Below, piece by piece: positions 33,473-42,800 of a stretch of DNA of 55,675 nt (position 1 is the stretch's first letter; each line of letters opens with the position of its first letter). This DNA comes from Marinospirillum sp035271045. Lineage in GTDB: Bacteria > Pseudomonadota > Gammaproteobacteria > Pseudomonadales > Halomonadaceae. The translations under genes were made by a program, and so were the position numbers. The stretch is from assembly GCF_035271045.1 (NCBI RefSeq), contig NZ_DATESC010000010.1, positions 1-55,675 on the forward strand, written 5' to 3'. Below the pieces are notes generated by a model that saw nothing but the letters and a program-made list of their open reading frames with translations, searched no databases and was not told where the DNA came from.

Positions 33473-33937
33473 TTAATCGGGCTGATTGGCTAATAGTTTC
33501 CAGCTAAATTCAGCTTGATTGTTGATTTGATATTCAAACAACGCTTGACCACGTACCTGACCATTTTCAAGAACCTGACTGCCTTCAAAAACCGCTAGCA
33601 CCCAATGGCGATTTAAAACCACCGATTCATGCAACACAAAAGCCACTTCTTTACCTAGCGCTGCATTCTTAGGAATAAGCGCTGGATGCTTACCTAGTTC
33701 TTGCAAGATACGTCGCTCAGGATTAGCACCTAAATTAAAGTCACGGCGATCCTTGTCGGTTAAACCATAAACGTGCCCCGTACCCGCACCATAGCTACGC
33801 ACACCATCGGCTAACGGCTGGCTGACAGGTTGTTGCTTGATTTCTACTGCTGGGTCAGATTTTTCACCCCTTGGCAACATCAAGGAAATAATCATTCCCA
33901 ACAGCACTAACGGGATTAAATAGCGCCGAAAGTCCAT
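33473..33937 (-). CDS. Uncharacterised protein with an N-terminal membrane anchor
   Basis: A 154-residue protein that I do not recognise. It begins DFRRYLIPLVLLGMIISLMLPRG, one membrane helix or uncleaved signal, followed by about 130 residues that should be periplasmic. Visible segments are SYGAGTGHVYGLTDKDRRDFNLGANPERR in the first half and a beta-rich second half (VAFVLHESVVLNRHWVLAVFEG, ALFEYQINNQAEFSWKLL). No cysteines. AGGAG sits 6 bases before the second ATG (33937), which I use. Its stop lies 6 bp from the mnmC stop (convergent). It may be transcribed alone. Confidence 0.6.
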   Translation of the reverse strand: MDFRRYLIPLVLLGMIISLMLPRGEKSDPAVEIKQQPVSQPLADGVRSYGAGTGHVYGLTDKDRRDFNLGANPERRILQELGKHPALIPKNAALGKEVAFVLHESVVLNRHWVLAVFEGSQVLENGQVRGQALFEYQINNQAEFSWKLLANQPD

Positions 33938-33980
33938 CATTAACTCCTGTAAAATTTAATCTTAAAAATCGCGTCATAAA

Positions 33981-34004
33981 AAAGGCGACCCAATGGCCGC
34001 CTTT
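33981..34004 (-). terminator. Terminator after typA
   Basis: AAAGGCG (33981-33987) and CGCCTTT (33998-34004) form a 7-bp stem with a short inner CC/GG pairing. On the minus strand a run of T follows, so this fits the end of the typA transcript, whose stop is at 34037. Confidence 0.75.
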
Positions 34005-34036
34005 AATTTTACTCATTTTAAAAACTAAGCAATAAC

Positions 34037-35851
34037 TTAGTTTTTACTCGCACGCTTACGTTCATTTTCATTAAGGTACTTTTTACGCATACGCAAAAAG
34101 TTAGGTGTTACTTCAACCAGTTCATCATCATCAATAAATTCTAGCGCTTGTTCTAGGCTATAAACTAATGGTGGTACTAGCTGAATGGTTTCTTCATGGC
34201 CTGAAACGCGCATATTATCAAGCTTTTTAGCTTTAGTTGGGTTAACAACCATATCAGCGTCACGCGCATTAATACCCACAATCATACCTTCATAAACATC
34301 AACACCAGGACCTACAAATAAACGGCCACGTTCTTGCAATGTTGTTAATGCGTAGGTCAGAATTTTACCTGTCGCCATAGAAACTAACACACCATTCATA
34401 CGGTGCTCTACAACGCCTTCAGTTAATGGACCATAGTGGTCAAAAATACTGGTTAAAATACCCGAACCTGAAGTAGCCGTCATAAATTGGTTACGAAAAC
34501 CAATTAAGCCACGCGAAGGAATAATAAAGTCTAAACGTACACGACCTTTACCATCAGGATTCATGTTGGTCATGCGTGCTTTACGCTTGCCCATTTCTTC
34601 CATGATAGAACCTTGATGCTGCTCTTCAATATCAATAATTACTTCTTCATAGGGCTCTTGCTTAACGCCATCAATGGTTTTAATAATGACTTCAGGGCGT
34701 GAAACACCTAGCTCATAACCTTCACGACGCATACTTTCAATCAAAACAGAAAGGTGAAGCTCACCACGACCCGAAACACGGAAACGGTCTGGGCTGTCAG
34801 TTTCTTCAACACGCAATGCAACGTTGTGAACTAACTCTTTTTCTAAGCGCTCTTTAATATTACGGCTAGTAACGAACTTACCATCTTTACCTGCAAAAGG
34901 TGAGTTGTTGACTTGGAAAGTCATAGTCACCGTTGGCTCGTCAATGGTTAACGGTATCATTGCTTCTGGATTATTTGGATCGCATAAGGTGTCAGAAATA
35001 AATAGTGGATCAACACCAGTAATACAAACGATATCACCCGCTTCAGCACCCTCAGGCGATTCGTTACGCTGCAGGCCATGATAAGTCATTACTTGACCAA
35101 TTTTAGCTTTACGCTGTTTGCCTGCGTGATCAATAACCACCACTTGTTGGTTAGGCAACACACGACCACGCGTGATACGACCCACACCAATAACGCCAAC
35201 ATAGCTAGAATAATCCAATGCAGAAATCTGCATTTGGAAAGAACCTTCGGCATCAACTTTAGGTGGTGGTACTAGATCAACGATCGCTTGAAACAGTGGA
35301 TCCATATTATCTGACATTTCTGCTGGATCCATACCAGCAATACCATTAAGTGCTGAAGCATAAATAATCTGGAAGTCCAGTTGATCTTCAGTAGCACCAA
35401 GGTTATCGAACAAATCAAAAATTTGATCTACTACCCAATCAGGGCGTGAACCAGGACGGTCAATTTTGTTAATAACAACAATCGGCTTTAAGCCACGCGC
35501 AAACGCTTTTTGGGTTACAAAGCGCGTTTGTGGCATAGGGCCATCAATGGCATCTACAACTAATAATACTGAGTCAACCATCGACAAAACACGCTCAACT
35601 TCACCACCAAAGTCAGCGTGACCAGGTGTGTCGATAATGTTGATGCGGTAGTCGCTCCAAGTAATAGCAGTGTTTTTGGCAAGAATTGTAATGCCGCGCT
35701 CTTTTTCTTGGTCGTTCGAGTCCATAACACGATCGTTTTCAGCTTCACGACGATCAAGGGTTCCAGATTGCTTTAAAAGACTATCAACCAAAGTTGTTTT
35801 ACCATGGTCAACGTGGGCAATAATGGCAATGTTACGTAGTTTATCTATCAC
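34037..35851 (-). CDS. typA: TypA/BipA, ribosome-associated GTPase
   Basis: A 604-residue translational GTPase. G motifs are AHVDHGKTTL (G1), the GITI switch (G2), DTPGHADFGGEV (G3), NKIDRPG (G4) and the SALNG segment (G5). Elongation-factor-type domains II, III and V follow, and the C-terminal BipA domain includes RVSGHEE and SLEQALEFIDDDELVEVTP. It assists 50S assembly at low temperature and stress responses. GGGGAG lies 9 bases before the ATG, just after a small hairpin (separate entry). No partner gene is in the same operon. Confidence 0.97.
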   Translation of the reverse strand: MIDKLRNIAIIAHVDHGKTTLVDSLLKQSGTLDRREAENDRVMDSNDQEKERGITILAKNTAITWSDYRINIIDTPGHADFGGEVERVLSMVDSVLLVVDAIDGPMPQTRFVTQKAFARGLKPIVVINKIDRPGSRPDWVVDQIFDLFDNLGATEDQLDFQIIYASALNGIAGMDPAEMSDNMDPLFQAIVDLVPPPKVDAEGSFQMQISALDYSSYVGVIGVGRITRGRVLPNQQVVVIDHAGKQRKAKIGQVMTYHGLQRNESPEGAEAGDIVCITGVDPLFISDTLCDPNNPEAMIPLTIDEPTVTMTFQVNNSPFAGKDGKFVTSRNIKERLEKELVHNVALRVEETDSPDRFRVSGRGELHLSVLIESMRREGYELGVSRPEVIIKTIDGVKQEPYEEVIIDIEEQHQGSIMEEMGKRKARMTNMNPDGKGRVRLDFIIPSRGLIGFRNQFMTATSGSGILTSIFDHYGPLTEGVVEHRMNGVLVSMATGKILTYALTTLQERGRLFVGPGVDVYEGMIVGINARDADMVVNPTKAKKLDNMRVSGHEETIQLVPPLVYSLEQALEFIDDDELVEVTPNFLRMRKKYLNENERKRASKN

Positions 35852-35861
35852 AGGTTACTCC

Positions 35862-35874
35862 CCGGTCAAACCGG
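35862..35874 (-). promoter_or_regulatory. Small hairpin touching the typA ribosome site
   Basis: CCGGT (35874-35870), loop TTG, ACCGG (35866-35862) on the minus strand. The 3' arm runs directly into the GGGGAG ribosome site of typA and could slightly occlude it. Five base pairs with a 3-base loop is a small structure, so regulation is only a possibility. Confidence 0.35.
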
Positions 35875-35999
35875 AAGGGTGAAGGAGAGGCTGGCCAAAA
35901 ATAAAATAGATTAACTTGACCAACCTTAAAAAAAAGGCGAATGAGTATAACGATTTTTGCTACTTATTGATAGTTTTCTGATCTCATTAAATGGAGTAA

Positions 36000-36440
36000 A
36001 TGTTTAACATGGCGTGGGAGTTATCAGGTTATTTGGGCTTATTTTTTGCAGCACTAGGCGCAGCAACTTTACTACCAATGCAGTCAGAAGCAGTATTAGC
36101 GGGGCTTTTATTAACGGGTAGTTATACAACAGGGACGCTACTCACCGTTGCAACAGTCGGCAACGTATTAGGCTCAATAATAAACTGGGTATTAGGGCGT
36201 TCAATTGAACATTACCGCCACAAACGCTGGTTTCCGATTAGCGAAAAAAAATTAGCCCAAGCACAACAAAGCTATCAACGATTTGGGTATTGGTCGCTGC
36301 TACTTAGCTGGGCACCCATTATTGGCGATCCGTTAACCTTTGTAGCAGGCATTATGCGCGAACCTTTATGGCGTTTTTTATTAATGGTAACACTGGCTAA
36401 ATTTAGCCGTTACCTACTGCTAGTCATACTGATTACTTAG
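36000..36440 (+). CDS. yqaA: YqaA-family (VTT/SNARE-associated, DedA-like) membrane protein
   Basis: A 146-residue membrane protein with a reduced DedA/VTT domain: an N-terminal helix GYLGLFFAALGAATLLPMQSEAVLAGLL, the conserved GNVLGSIINWVLGR segment, and SWAPIIGDPLTFVAGIMREPLWRF near the end, all typical of YqaA. Function is unclear; larger DedA relatives are linked to lipid-carrier recycling. The ATG at 36000 is 3 bases after GGAG, rather close; the ATG at 36009 is 12 bases away, so the start is uncertain by three residues. It is followed 143 bp later by glnA. Confidence 0.85.
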   Translation: MFNMAWELSGYLGLFFAALGAATLLPMQSEAVLAGLLLTGSYTTGTLLTVATVGNVLGSIINWVLGRSIEHYRHKRWFPISEKKLAQAQQSYQRFGYWSLLLSWAPIIGDPLTFVAGIMREPLWRFLLMVTLAKFSRYLLLVILIT

Positions 36441-36583
36441 CTTACTGCCGACCTATTAAAATACGCAACAGATATAGTGCATTAAAGCTATTTATGGTCT
36501 AATCCACAGCACTTACTAGGCTTTAAGCCAGTAATGAATTTCTTTTTTTACACCCAAATTTAACACCCAACATGGAGGCTAGT

Positions 36584-37990
36584 ATGTCCAAGAAGAGCCT
36601 GGCTATTATTACTGAACACGACGTAAAATGGGTAGATTTACGCTTTACTGATACCCAAGGTAAGGAACACCACATCACCATCCCTTCCTCTTACGTTGAC
36701 GAAGAATTCTTCGAAAATGGCCAGATGTTTGACGGTTCTTCGCTACCGGGCTGGAAAGGTGTAGACGAATCAGACATGATTATGCTGCCTGATGATTCCA
36801 CTGCTGTACTCGATCCTTTCACCGATGAAGTCACTTTAATTTTACAGTGCGACATTATCGAACCTGTCACCATGCAAGGTTACGAACGTGACCCACGCTC
36901 CATAGCTTTACGGGCTGAAGAATACTTAAAGTCAACGGGCATTGCTGACATTGCTTATTTTGGCCCTGAACCTGAGTTCTTTATTTTTGACGATGTAAAA
37001 TGGAAGCTAGGTATGTCAGGTTCGTCTTATTCCATTGGCTCAGAAGAAGCTGCTTGGTCATCTAACGACACAATTGCAGGCGGCAATATGGGGCATCGTC
37101 CAAGGGTTAAAGGCGGATATATGCCAGTACCACCCGTCGATTCTTCACATGAAGTACGTGGCGCTATGTGTAATGCTATGACTGCGATGGGTTTAAAAAT
37201 CGAAATACACCACCATGAAGTGGCAACGGCTAACCAATGTGAAATTGGTGTTGCTTTTAACACGCTGGTTAAAAAAGCCGATGAAGTGCAGCGCTTAAAA
37301 TACTGTGTGCATAACGTCGCTCATGCTTATGGTAAAACCGCAACCTTTATGCCCAAGCCTTTAGTTGGTGACAGTGGTTCTGGCATGCACGTTCACCAAT
37401 CATTAACCAAAGATGGTACTAACTTATTTGCAGGTAACGGTTACGGTGGCCTGTCTGAAATGGCGTTATTTTATATTGGCGGCATTATTAAACACGCCAA
37501 AGCCTTAAATGCGATCACTAATCCGCTAACTAACTCTTATAAGCGTTTGGTACCCGGTTTTGAAGCACCCGTTATGCTGGCTTATTCGGCTAAAAACCGT
37601 TCTGCTTCCATTCGTATTCCTTACGTTAGTAATCCTAAAGCACGCCGTATTGAAGCACGCTTTCCTGATCCAGGTGCTAACCCTTACCTTTGCTTTGCTG
37701 CTTTATTAATGGCTGGTCTTGATGGTATTCAAAATAAGATTCATCCTGGCGATGCGATGGATAAAAATCTATACGATTTGCCGCCTGAAGAGGCCGCACA
37801 AATCCCACAAGTTGCTGGTAGCCTAGATGAAGCACTGAAAGCTTTAGATGCTGACCGTGATTTCTTAACCAAAGGTGGCGTATTCACAGACGAATTACTG
37901 GATGCGTTTATTGAACTGAAACATAAAGAAGTACAGCGTTTAAATACAACCACTCACCCGGTTGAATTTGATATGTACTATTCTGTTTAA
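36584..37990 (+). CDS. glnA: GlnA, glutamine synthetase type I
   Basis: A 468-residue enzyme forming glutamine from glutamate, ammonia and ATP. The FDGSSLPGWKGV loop, metal-site GPEPEFFIFD, HHHEVATANQCEIG, MPKPLVGDSGSGMHVHQSL and RSASIRIPY motifs are all present. The adenylylation tyrosine is in DKNLYDLPPEEA, so GlnE-type control by adenylylation is expected. GGAGG lies before the ATG at 36584. I searched 36441-36583 for a sigma-54 TGGCAC-N5-TTGC element and saw none. No ntrBC genes follow. Confidence 0.97.
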   Translation: MSKKSLAIITEHDVKWVDLRFTDTQGKEHHITIPSSYVDEEFFENGQMFDGSSLPGWKGVDESDMIMLPDDSTAVLDPFTDEVTLILQCDIIEPVTMQGYERDPRSIALRAEEYLKSTGIADIAYFGPEPEFFIFDDVKWKLGMSGSSYSIGSEEAAWSSNDTIAGGNMGHRPRVKGGYMPVPPVDSSHEVRGAMCNAMTAMGLKIEIHHHEVATANQCEIGVAFNTLVKKADEVQRLKYCVHNVAHAYGKTATFMPKPLVGDSGSGMHVHQSLTKDGTNLFAGNGYGGLSEMALFYIGGIIKHAKALNAITNPLTNSYKRLVPGFEAPVMLAYSAKNRSASIRIPYVSNPKARRIEARFPDPGANPYLCFAALLMAGLDGIQNKIHPGDAMDKNLYDLPPEEAAQIPQVAGSLDEALKALDADRDFLTKGGVFTDELLDAFIELKHKEVQRLNTTTHPVEFDMYYSV

Positions 37991-38008
37991 AAAGCACTAA
38001 ACCAAAAA

Positions 38009-38040
38009 AAACCTGCTGGTTCAAATGGACGGGCAGGTTT
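38009..38040. terminator. Bidirectional terminator between glnA and mltF
   Basis: AAACCTGC (38009-38016) and GCAGGTTT (38033-38040) form an 8-bp stem with a 16-base loop. A-runs precede and T-runs follow, so both strands carry the T-tract needed to end the glnA and mltF transcripts, which converge here. Confidence 0.9.
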
Positions 38041-38083
38041 TTTTATAACTAAAATTCAAAATTTGAACCGTTAAAAAAACGTG

Positions 38084-39532
38084 TTAAATGGTTGGCGGAA
38101 CTTTACGAAACGCTGTTTCAAATTTAACTTTTGCAGCACGTTCTTCAAGCTGCTCAAGAAAATCATCTTGGCTACGCTCATGCCATTCTAAAATTTCTAA
38201 ATAACGACGAATGTTGTGTACATAAGCAACCGGTTCATTGCCTCTAGCATAGCCATAACGTGTATTACGGTACCATTTACGCTGCGTTAATAATGGCAAA
38301 TGCTTGGCAACGTCTTCCCAACTATTAGGGTTAAAACCTTGACCTTGGGTTATTTTACGTGCGTCTTCTAAATGCCCAAAACCTACGTTGTAAGATGCTA
38401 ATGCCATATACAGACGGTCTTTACCCTGCACACCATCTGGCATACGTTTATATAATTGCTTTAAATAGCGCGAACCACCTTCAATACTTTCAAAGGGGTC
38501 TAATCTATCAACATTCAACTCATTGGCAGTACGCTGGGTTAACATCATTAAACCACGCACACCCGTTGGTGATACAGCATTACGACGCCAATGCGACTCT
38601 TGAAAAGATACCGCTGCTAACAACAACCAATCTAAATCTTGTTCTTTAGCGGCCACTCGAAAATGTGCTTCGTATTGGGGTAAACGTGAACGCACATGGC
38701 GTAAAAATAAAGGCGCACCCACATACTCTAAATACTGTTCATGGCGATAATAACGCGCTCTGATTTCGTTAATAGTGCCAAGGTCTTGGGCTAAATTAAT
38801 GTACTGGGTTGCAGCGCGTTCTAGCTTAGAATACTTTTGCTTAGCATCTTTTTCCTTTGAAAAAAGCCAGACTAAAGCGGATGAAACTTCAGTATCAAAA
38901 GCAACCGCCACACGCGGGAAGAAAAAACGATTGATATTAAAATCTTGCGTACTGACAACGGCATAATCTAAATCACCGTCTTGAACCATTTTTAATAAAT
39001 CGGTCACTTCAAGGTCTGTTGTTTCCATCCAGCTTAAATGTGGATGCCGCACTTGATGACTTTGCAACAATTCAGCTTGACGCGAACCGGCTAGAACAGC
39101 TAAAGACGTACCTTGAACAAGATCATCCCAGCTTTTAGGACGAAAATGCCCTGTACGATAAACCACCATTTGTGAACTGTGCAGTAAAGGAATGGATGCT
39201 GAGAAACGGCGGCTACGATCAAGCGTTAATCCTAAACTACCGGCAGCCATATCGACGCTACCATCTAATACGGCTTGCTCCATTTCTAGGGCATTAGCAA
39301 GATTAACAACGTTTAACTCAACCCCCAAATGCTCTGCAAAAGAACGTACTAGCTCATATTCAAAACCAGCATAGCCTTCACGGTGCTCATAAAACACCGC
39401 TGGAGTATTACGCATAGCCACAGTCAACGTACCCGCTTCAAGCACGCCATTGAGTGAGTCAGATTGTTTGCAACCTGCTGTTACTAGAAGTATCAGTAGC
39501 AACAAGGGTAATAATAAAAATTTTAATTTCAT
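38084..39532 (-). CDS. mltF: MltF, membrane-bound lytic murein transglycosylase F
   Basis: A 482-residue lipoprotein. The lipobox VTAGC gives a lipidated Cys20. A periplasmic solute-binding-like regulatory domain (about 30-265) precedes a family 1 lysozyme-like SLT domain. The catalytic glutamate is in FQESHWRRNAVSPTGVRGLMML, followed by the SLT blocks YLKQLYKRMPDG and ALASYNVGFGHLEDARKI. It cleaves peptidoglycan glycan strands at the outer membrane. It is divergent from purL, as in Pseudomonas. The ribosome site is weak (GAGTTC). Confidence 0.95.
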   Translation of the reverse strand: MKLKFLLLPLLLLILLVTAGCKQSDSLNGVLEAGTLTVAMRNTPAVFYEHREGYAGFEYELVRSFAEHLGVELNVVNLANALEMEQAVLDGSVDMAAGSLGLTLDRSRRFSASIPLLHSSQMVVYRTGHFRPKSWDDLVQGTSLAVLAGSRQAELLQSHQVRHPHLSWMETTDLEVTDLLKMVQDGDLDYAVVSTQDFNINRFFFPRVAVAFDTEVSSALVWLFSKEKDAKQKYSKLERAATQYINLAQDLGTINEIRARYYRHEQYLEYVGAPLFLRHVRSRLPQYEAHFRVAAKEQDLDWLLLAAVSFQESHWRRNAVSPTGVRGLMMLTQRTANELNVDRLDPFESIEGGSRYLKQLYKRMPDGVQGKDRLYMALASYNVGFGHLEDARKITQGQGFNPNSWEDVAKHLPLLTQRKWYRNTRYGYARGNEPVAYVHNIRRYLEILEWHERSQDDFLEQLEERAAKVKFETAFRKVPPTI

Positions 39533-39864
39533 GTATAAAAGAACTCATCGAATAGTGCTCGATTGAATTTACACTTGGATTTAAGTACCAAGTCTGCCAT
39601 TGAGTGCCGCAAAAAGTAATAAAGTAGCAGCCAGATCAAAGAGTTGCTAATTAGAAGGTTCTTGTAATTAGAATTTATTTATGGTTAGTGTTTTGTAAGC
39701 TTAGCAAATAATGTTTAAAAAAGCCTTCTTACCAATTTTATTTTTGTGACCCACTGTTCAATTTTTGTTCTTTAATAGCTCTAAATGCTTGTTTGCGCTA
39801 TTATTCGCCTCAAGTTTTACCCTACTTTTTTCTTCTATTATTCCTGCTCTGACGAGGCTTGCTA
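39533..39864. other. 332-bp AT-rich intergenic region between divergent mltF and purL
   Basis: No gene is supported here. It must carry both promoters, but no pair of -35/-10 boxes stands out. An inverted repeat ACTTGG/CCAAGT at 39573-39593 (9-bp spacer) lies nearest mltF. The purL side is unusually T-rich from about 39715. No convincing PurR box was found, although TGTTTGCGC near 39789 resembles one half. Confidence 0.5.
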
Positions 39865-42800
39865 ATGCTCCAACTGCGCGGCGCTCCAGCTCTTTCAGCT
39901 TTTCGCTCACAAAAACTCTTGACCCAGCTTCAAGAAATTTCTGCTTCTATTACAAGTATTTATGCTGAGTTTATTCACCTGGCCGACCTGAGTTCTGAGC
40001 TAAATTCAGAACAAAACCAAGTACTTGAAGCTTTACTAGACTACGGCCCAACAGGTGAACAGCACCCACCCGAAGGTGTGCTTTTCTTGGTAGTACCACG
40101 CTTAGGCACCCAATCGCCTTGGTCTTCTAAAGCAACCGATATAGCCCATAACTGTGGCTTAACACAGGTTACACGTTTAGAGCGCGGTGTTGCTTATTAC
40201 CTACAAGCTAGCCAAACCCTAACTGCAACCGAACAAGCAGCAGTGGATAGCTTGCTGCATGACCGTATGACTGAATCGCTGCTAACCAGTGTTGAATCGG
40301 CTAGCCAGTTGTTTCGCCATGAAAGCCCACGCACGCTTGCCAGCGTTGATATTTTAGGTGGTGGTCGTGACGCTTTAGTTAAAGCCAATACTGAATTAGG
40401 TTTAGCGCTCGCGGTTGATGAAATTGATTACCTCGTTGAAAGCTTTATTGGTTTAGGTAGAAATCCGAATGACGTTGAGCTAATGATGTTTGCTCAGGCT
40501 AACTCTGAGCATTGCCGTCATAAGATTTTTAATGCGGACTGGACAATTGATGGCACAGATTCACCGCATTCACTATTTGGCATGATTCGTAATACGCATA
40601 AACGTTCACCTGAAGGTGTTTTATCAGCTTACAAAGATAACGCTTCGGTGATTGAAGGCTTTTCTGCGCCACGTTTCTTTCCTCAGCCTGAAACCCACAG
40701 CTGGCAGCCTGTCGAAGAAGCGGTACATATTTTAATGAAGGTAGAAACCCACAATCACCCAACAGCCATTGCGCCTTTTGCAGGTGCTGCAACGGGTTCT
40801 GGCGGCGAAATTCGTGATGAAGGCGCAACAGGAATTGGCTCTAAGCCTAAAGCGGGACTAACAGGTTTTACGGTTTCCAACCTACGCATTCCAGGTTTTA
40901 CTCAAGCGTGGGAAACAAACGATTATGGCAAGCCTGACCGCATTGTAACCGCCTTAGACATTATGATTGAAGGCCCTTTAGGTGGCGCAGCCTTTAATAA
41001 CGAATTTGGTCGCCCGAATATCAATGGTTACTTCCGTACTTATGAAGAAAACACCCTTGGTTTAAATGGCAACGAACGTCGCGGTTATCACAAGCCCATT
41101 ATGCTGGCCGGTGGATTAGGCAACATTCGCCCTAATCACGTTGAAAAAAATGAAATACCTGTGGGTGCTAAGCTGATTGTTTTAGGCGGCCCAGCCATGA
41201 ATATTGGTTTGGGTGGTGGTGCGGCTTCGTCTATGGCAACGGGTTCTTCCAGTGCTGAATTAGACTTTGCTTCCGTACAAAGAGACAACCCAGAAATGGA
41301 GCGCCGTGCTCAAGAAGTGATTGACCGCTGCTGGGCAATGGGTGATGACAACCCGATTTGCTTTATTCACGACGTAGGCGCTGGTGGCCTGTCTAACGCT
41401 TTACCCGAATTAGTTAAAGATGGCGAGCGTGGCGGTTTGTTTAATTTGCGTGCCGTGCCTAACGCTGAACCGGGCATGAGCCCGCTAGAAATTTGGTGTA
41501 ACGAAGCACAAGAGCGTTATGTCTTAGCCATCGCGCCAGCCAGCTTAGAATTATTCGATAAGCTGTGCCGCCGTGAACGTGCGACTTATGCTGTGGTCGG
41601 TGAAGCCTTAGCTGAACACCATTTAACGGTAACTGATGGGCACTTTGAAACTAAGCCGGTTGATTTACCTATGAGTGTGCTGTTTGGTAAAGCACCTAAA
41701 ATGCAGCGCAGCTTTGAGCGCAAAACTTTAGACTTGCCCGAACTAAACCTTGCAGGCATCGCTATTAAAGATGCGGCTGAGCGCATTCTTAGCTTGCCCA
41801 CTGTCGCCAGTAAACAGTTCTTAATTACCATCGGCGACCGCAGCGTTTCTGGCTTAGTAGCGCGTGACCAAATGGTTGGCCCTTGGCAAGTGCCTGTTGC
41901 TAACTGTGCCGTTACCACCGCAACGCCTTTTACCGAAGTCGGGGAAGCAATGGCAATGGGTGAGCGCACACCCATCGCACTCATTAACCCTGCTGCTTCG
42001 GGTCGTATGGCGGTTGCTGAATCCATTACCAACATAGCAGCGGCCAGCATTAATCAGCTTAGCGATATTAAATTATCGGCTAACTGGATGTCAGCCGCGA
42101 ATCACGCTGGCGAAAACCAAGCCCTTTACGACACCGTTTATGCGGTCGGTATGGAACTTTGCCCCGCACTGGGCATTGCCATTCCGGTTGGAAAAGATTC
42201 CATGTCGATGCGTACCGTTTGGGAGGATGAACAAGGGCAAGAAAAATCCATTACCTCGCCCCTGTCTTTAGTGGTCACGGCTTTTGCGCCGGTTACTGCA
42301 GCTAGAAAAACCCTAACGCCTCAGTTGCGTACCGATAAAGGTGAAACCGATTTACTGCTGATTGATTTAGGTCGCGGTCAAAACCGTTTAGGTGGTTCGG
42401 CTTTAGCACAAGTGTATAACCAATTAGGTAATCAAGCGCCTGACTTAGACGACCCTGAAGATTTAAAAGCCTTTTTTGCGGTGATTCAAGGTTTGAACAA
42501 CGAAGATAAACTGCTGGCTTACCATGACCGTTCTGACGGTGGCTTGTTTGTAACCCTTACTGAGATGGCCTTTGCTGGGCACACAGGTTTAGACATTAAA
42601 CTTGAAATGCTAGCAGAAAATACCGCCGAAGCCTTAGCAGTACTGTTTAGTGAAGAACTCGGTGCGGTTATTCAAGTGCGCCAAAAAGACACTGAATTTG
42701 TGCTGATGCAATTAGCAGCCGCCGGTCTTGGCGAATGCGCTCAAGTGATAGGTCGCCCTGAAACCGATGACTTGCTTAGCTTCTCTTTAGATGGCGAACT

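Noticed and set aside
36441..36583. Sigma-54 promoter upstream of glnA
   Set aside because: I looked for TGGCAC-N5-TTGC and close variants and found none in the 143-bp gap.
39765..39968. Small plus-strand open frame overlapping the purL start
   Set aside because: It overlaps the well-supported start of PurL in another frame; the product is a serine/phenylalanine-rich unconserved peptide.
41586..42050. 154-codon open frame antisense to purL
   Set aside because: It lies wholly inside the conserved PurL coding region and has no family features.
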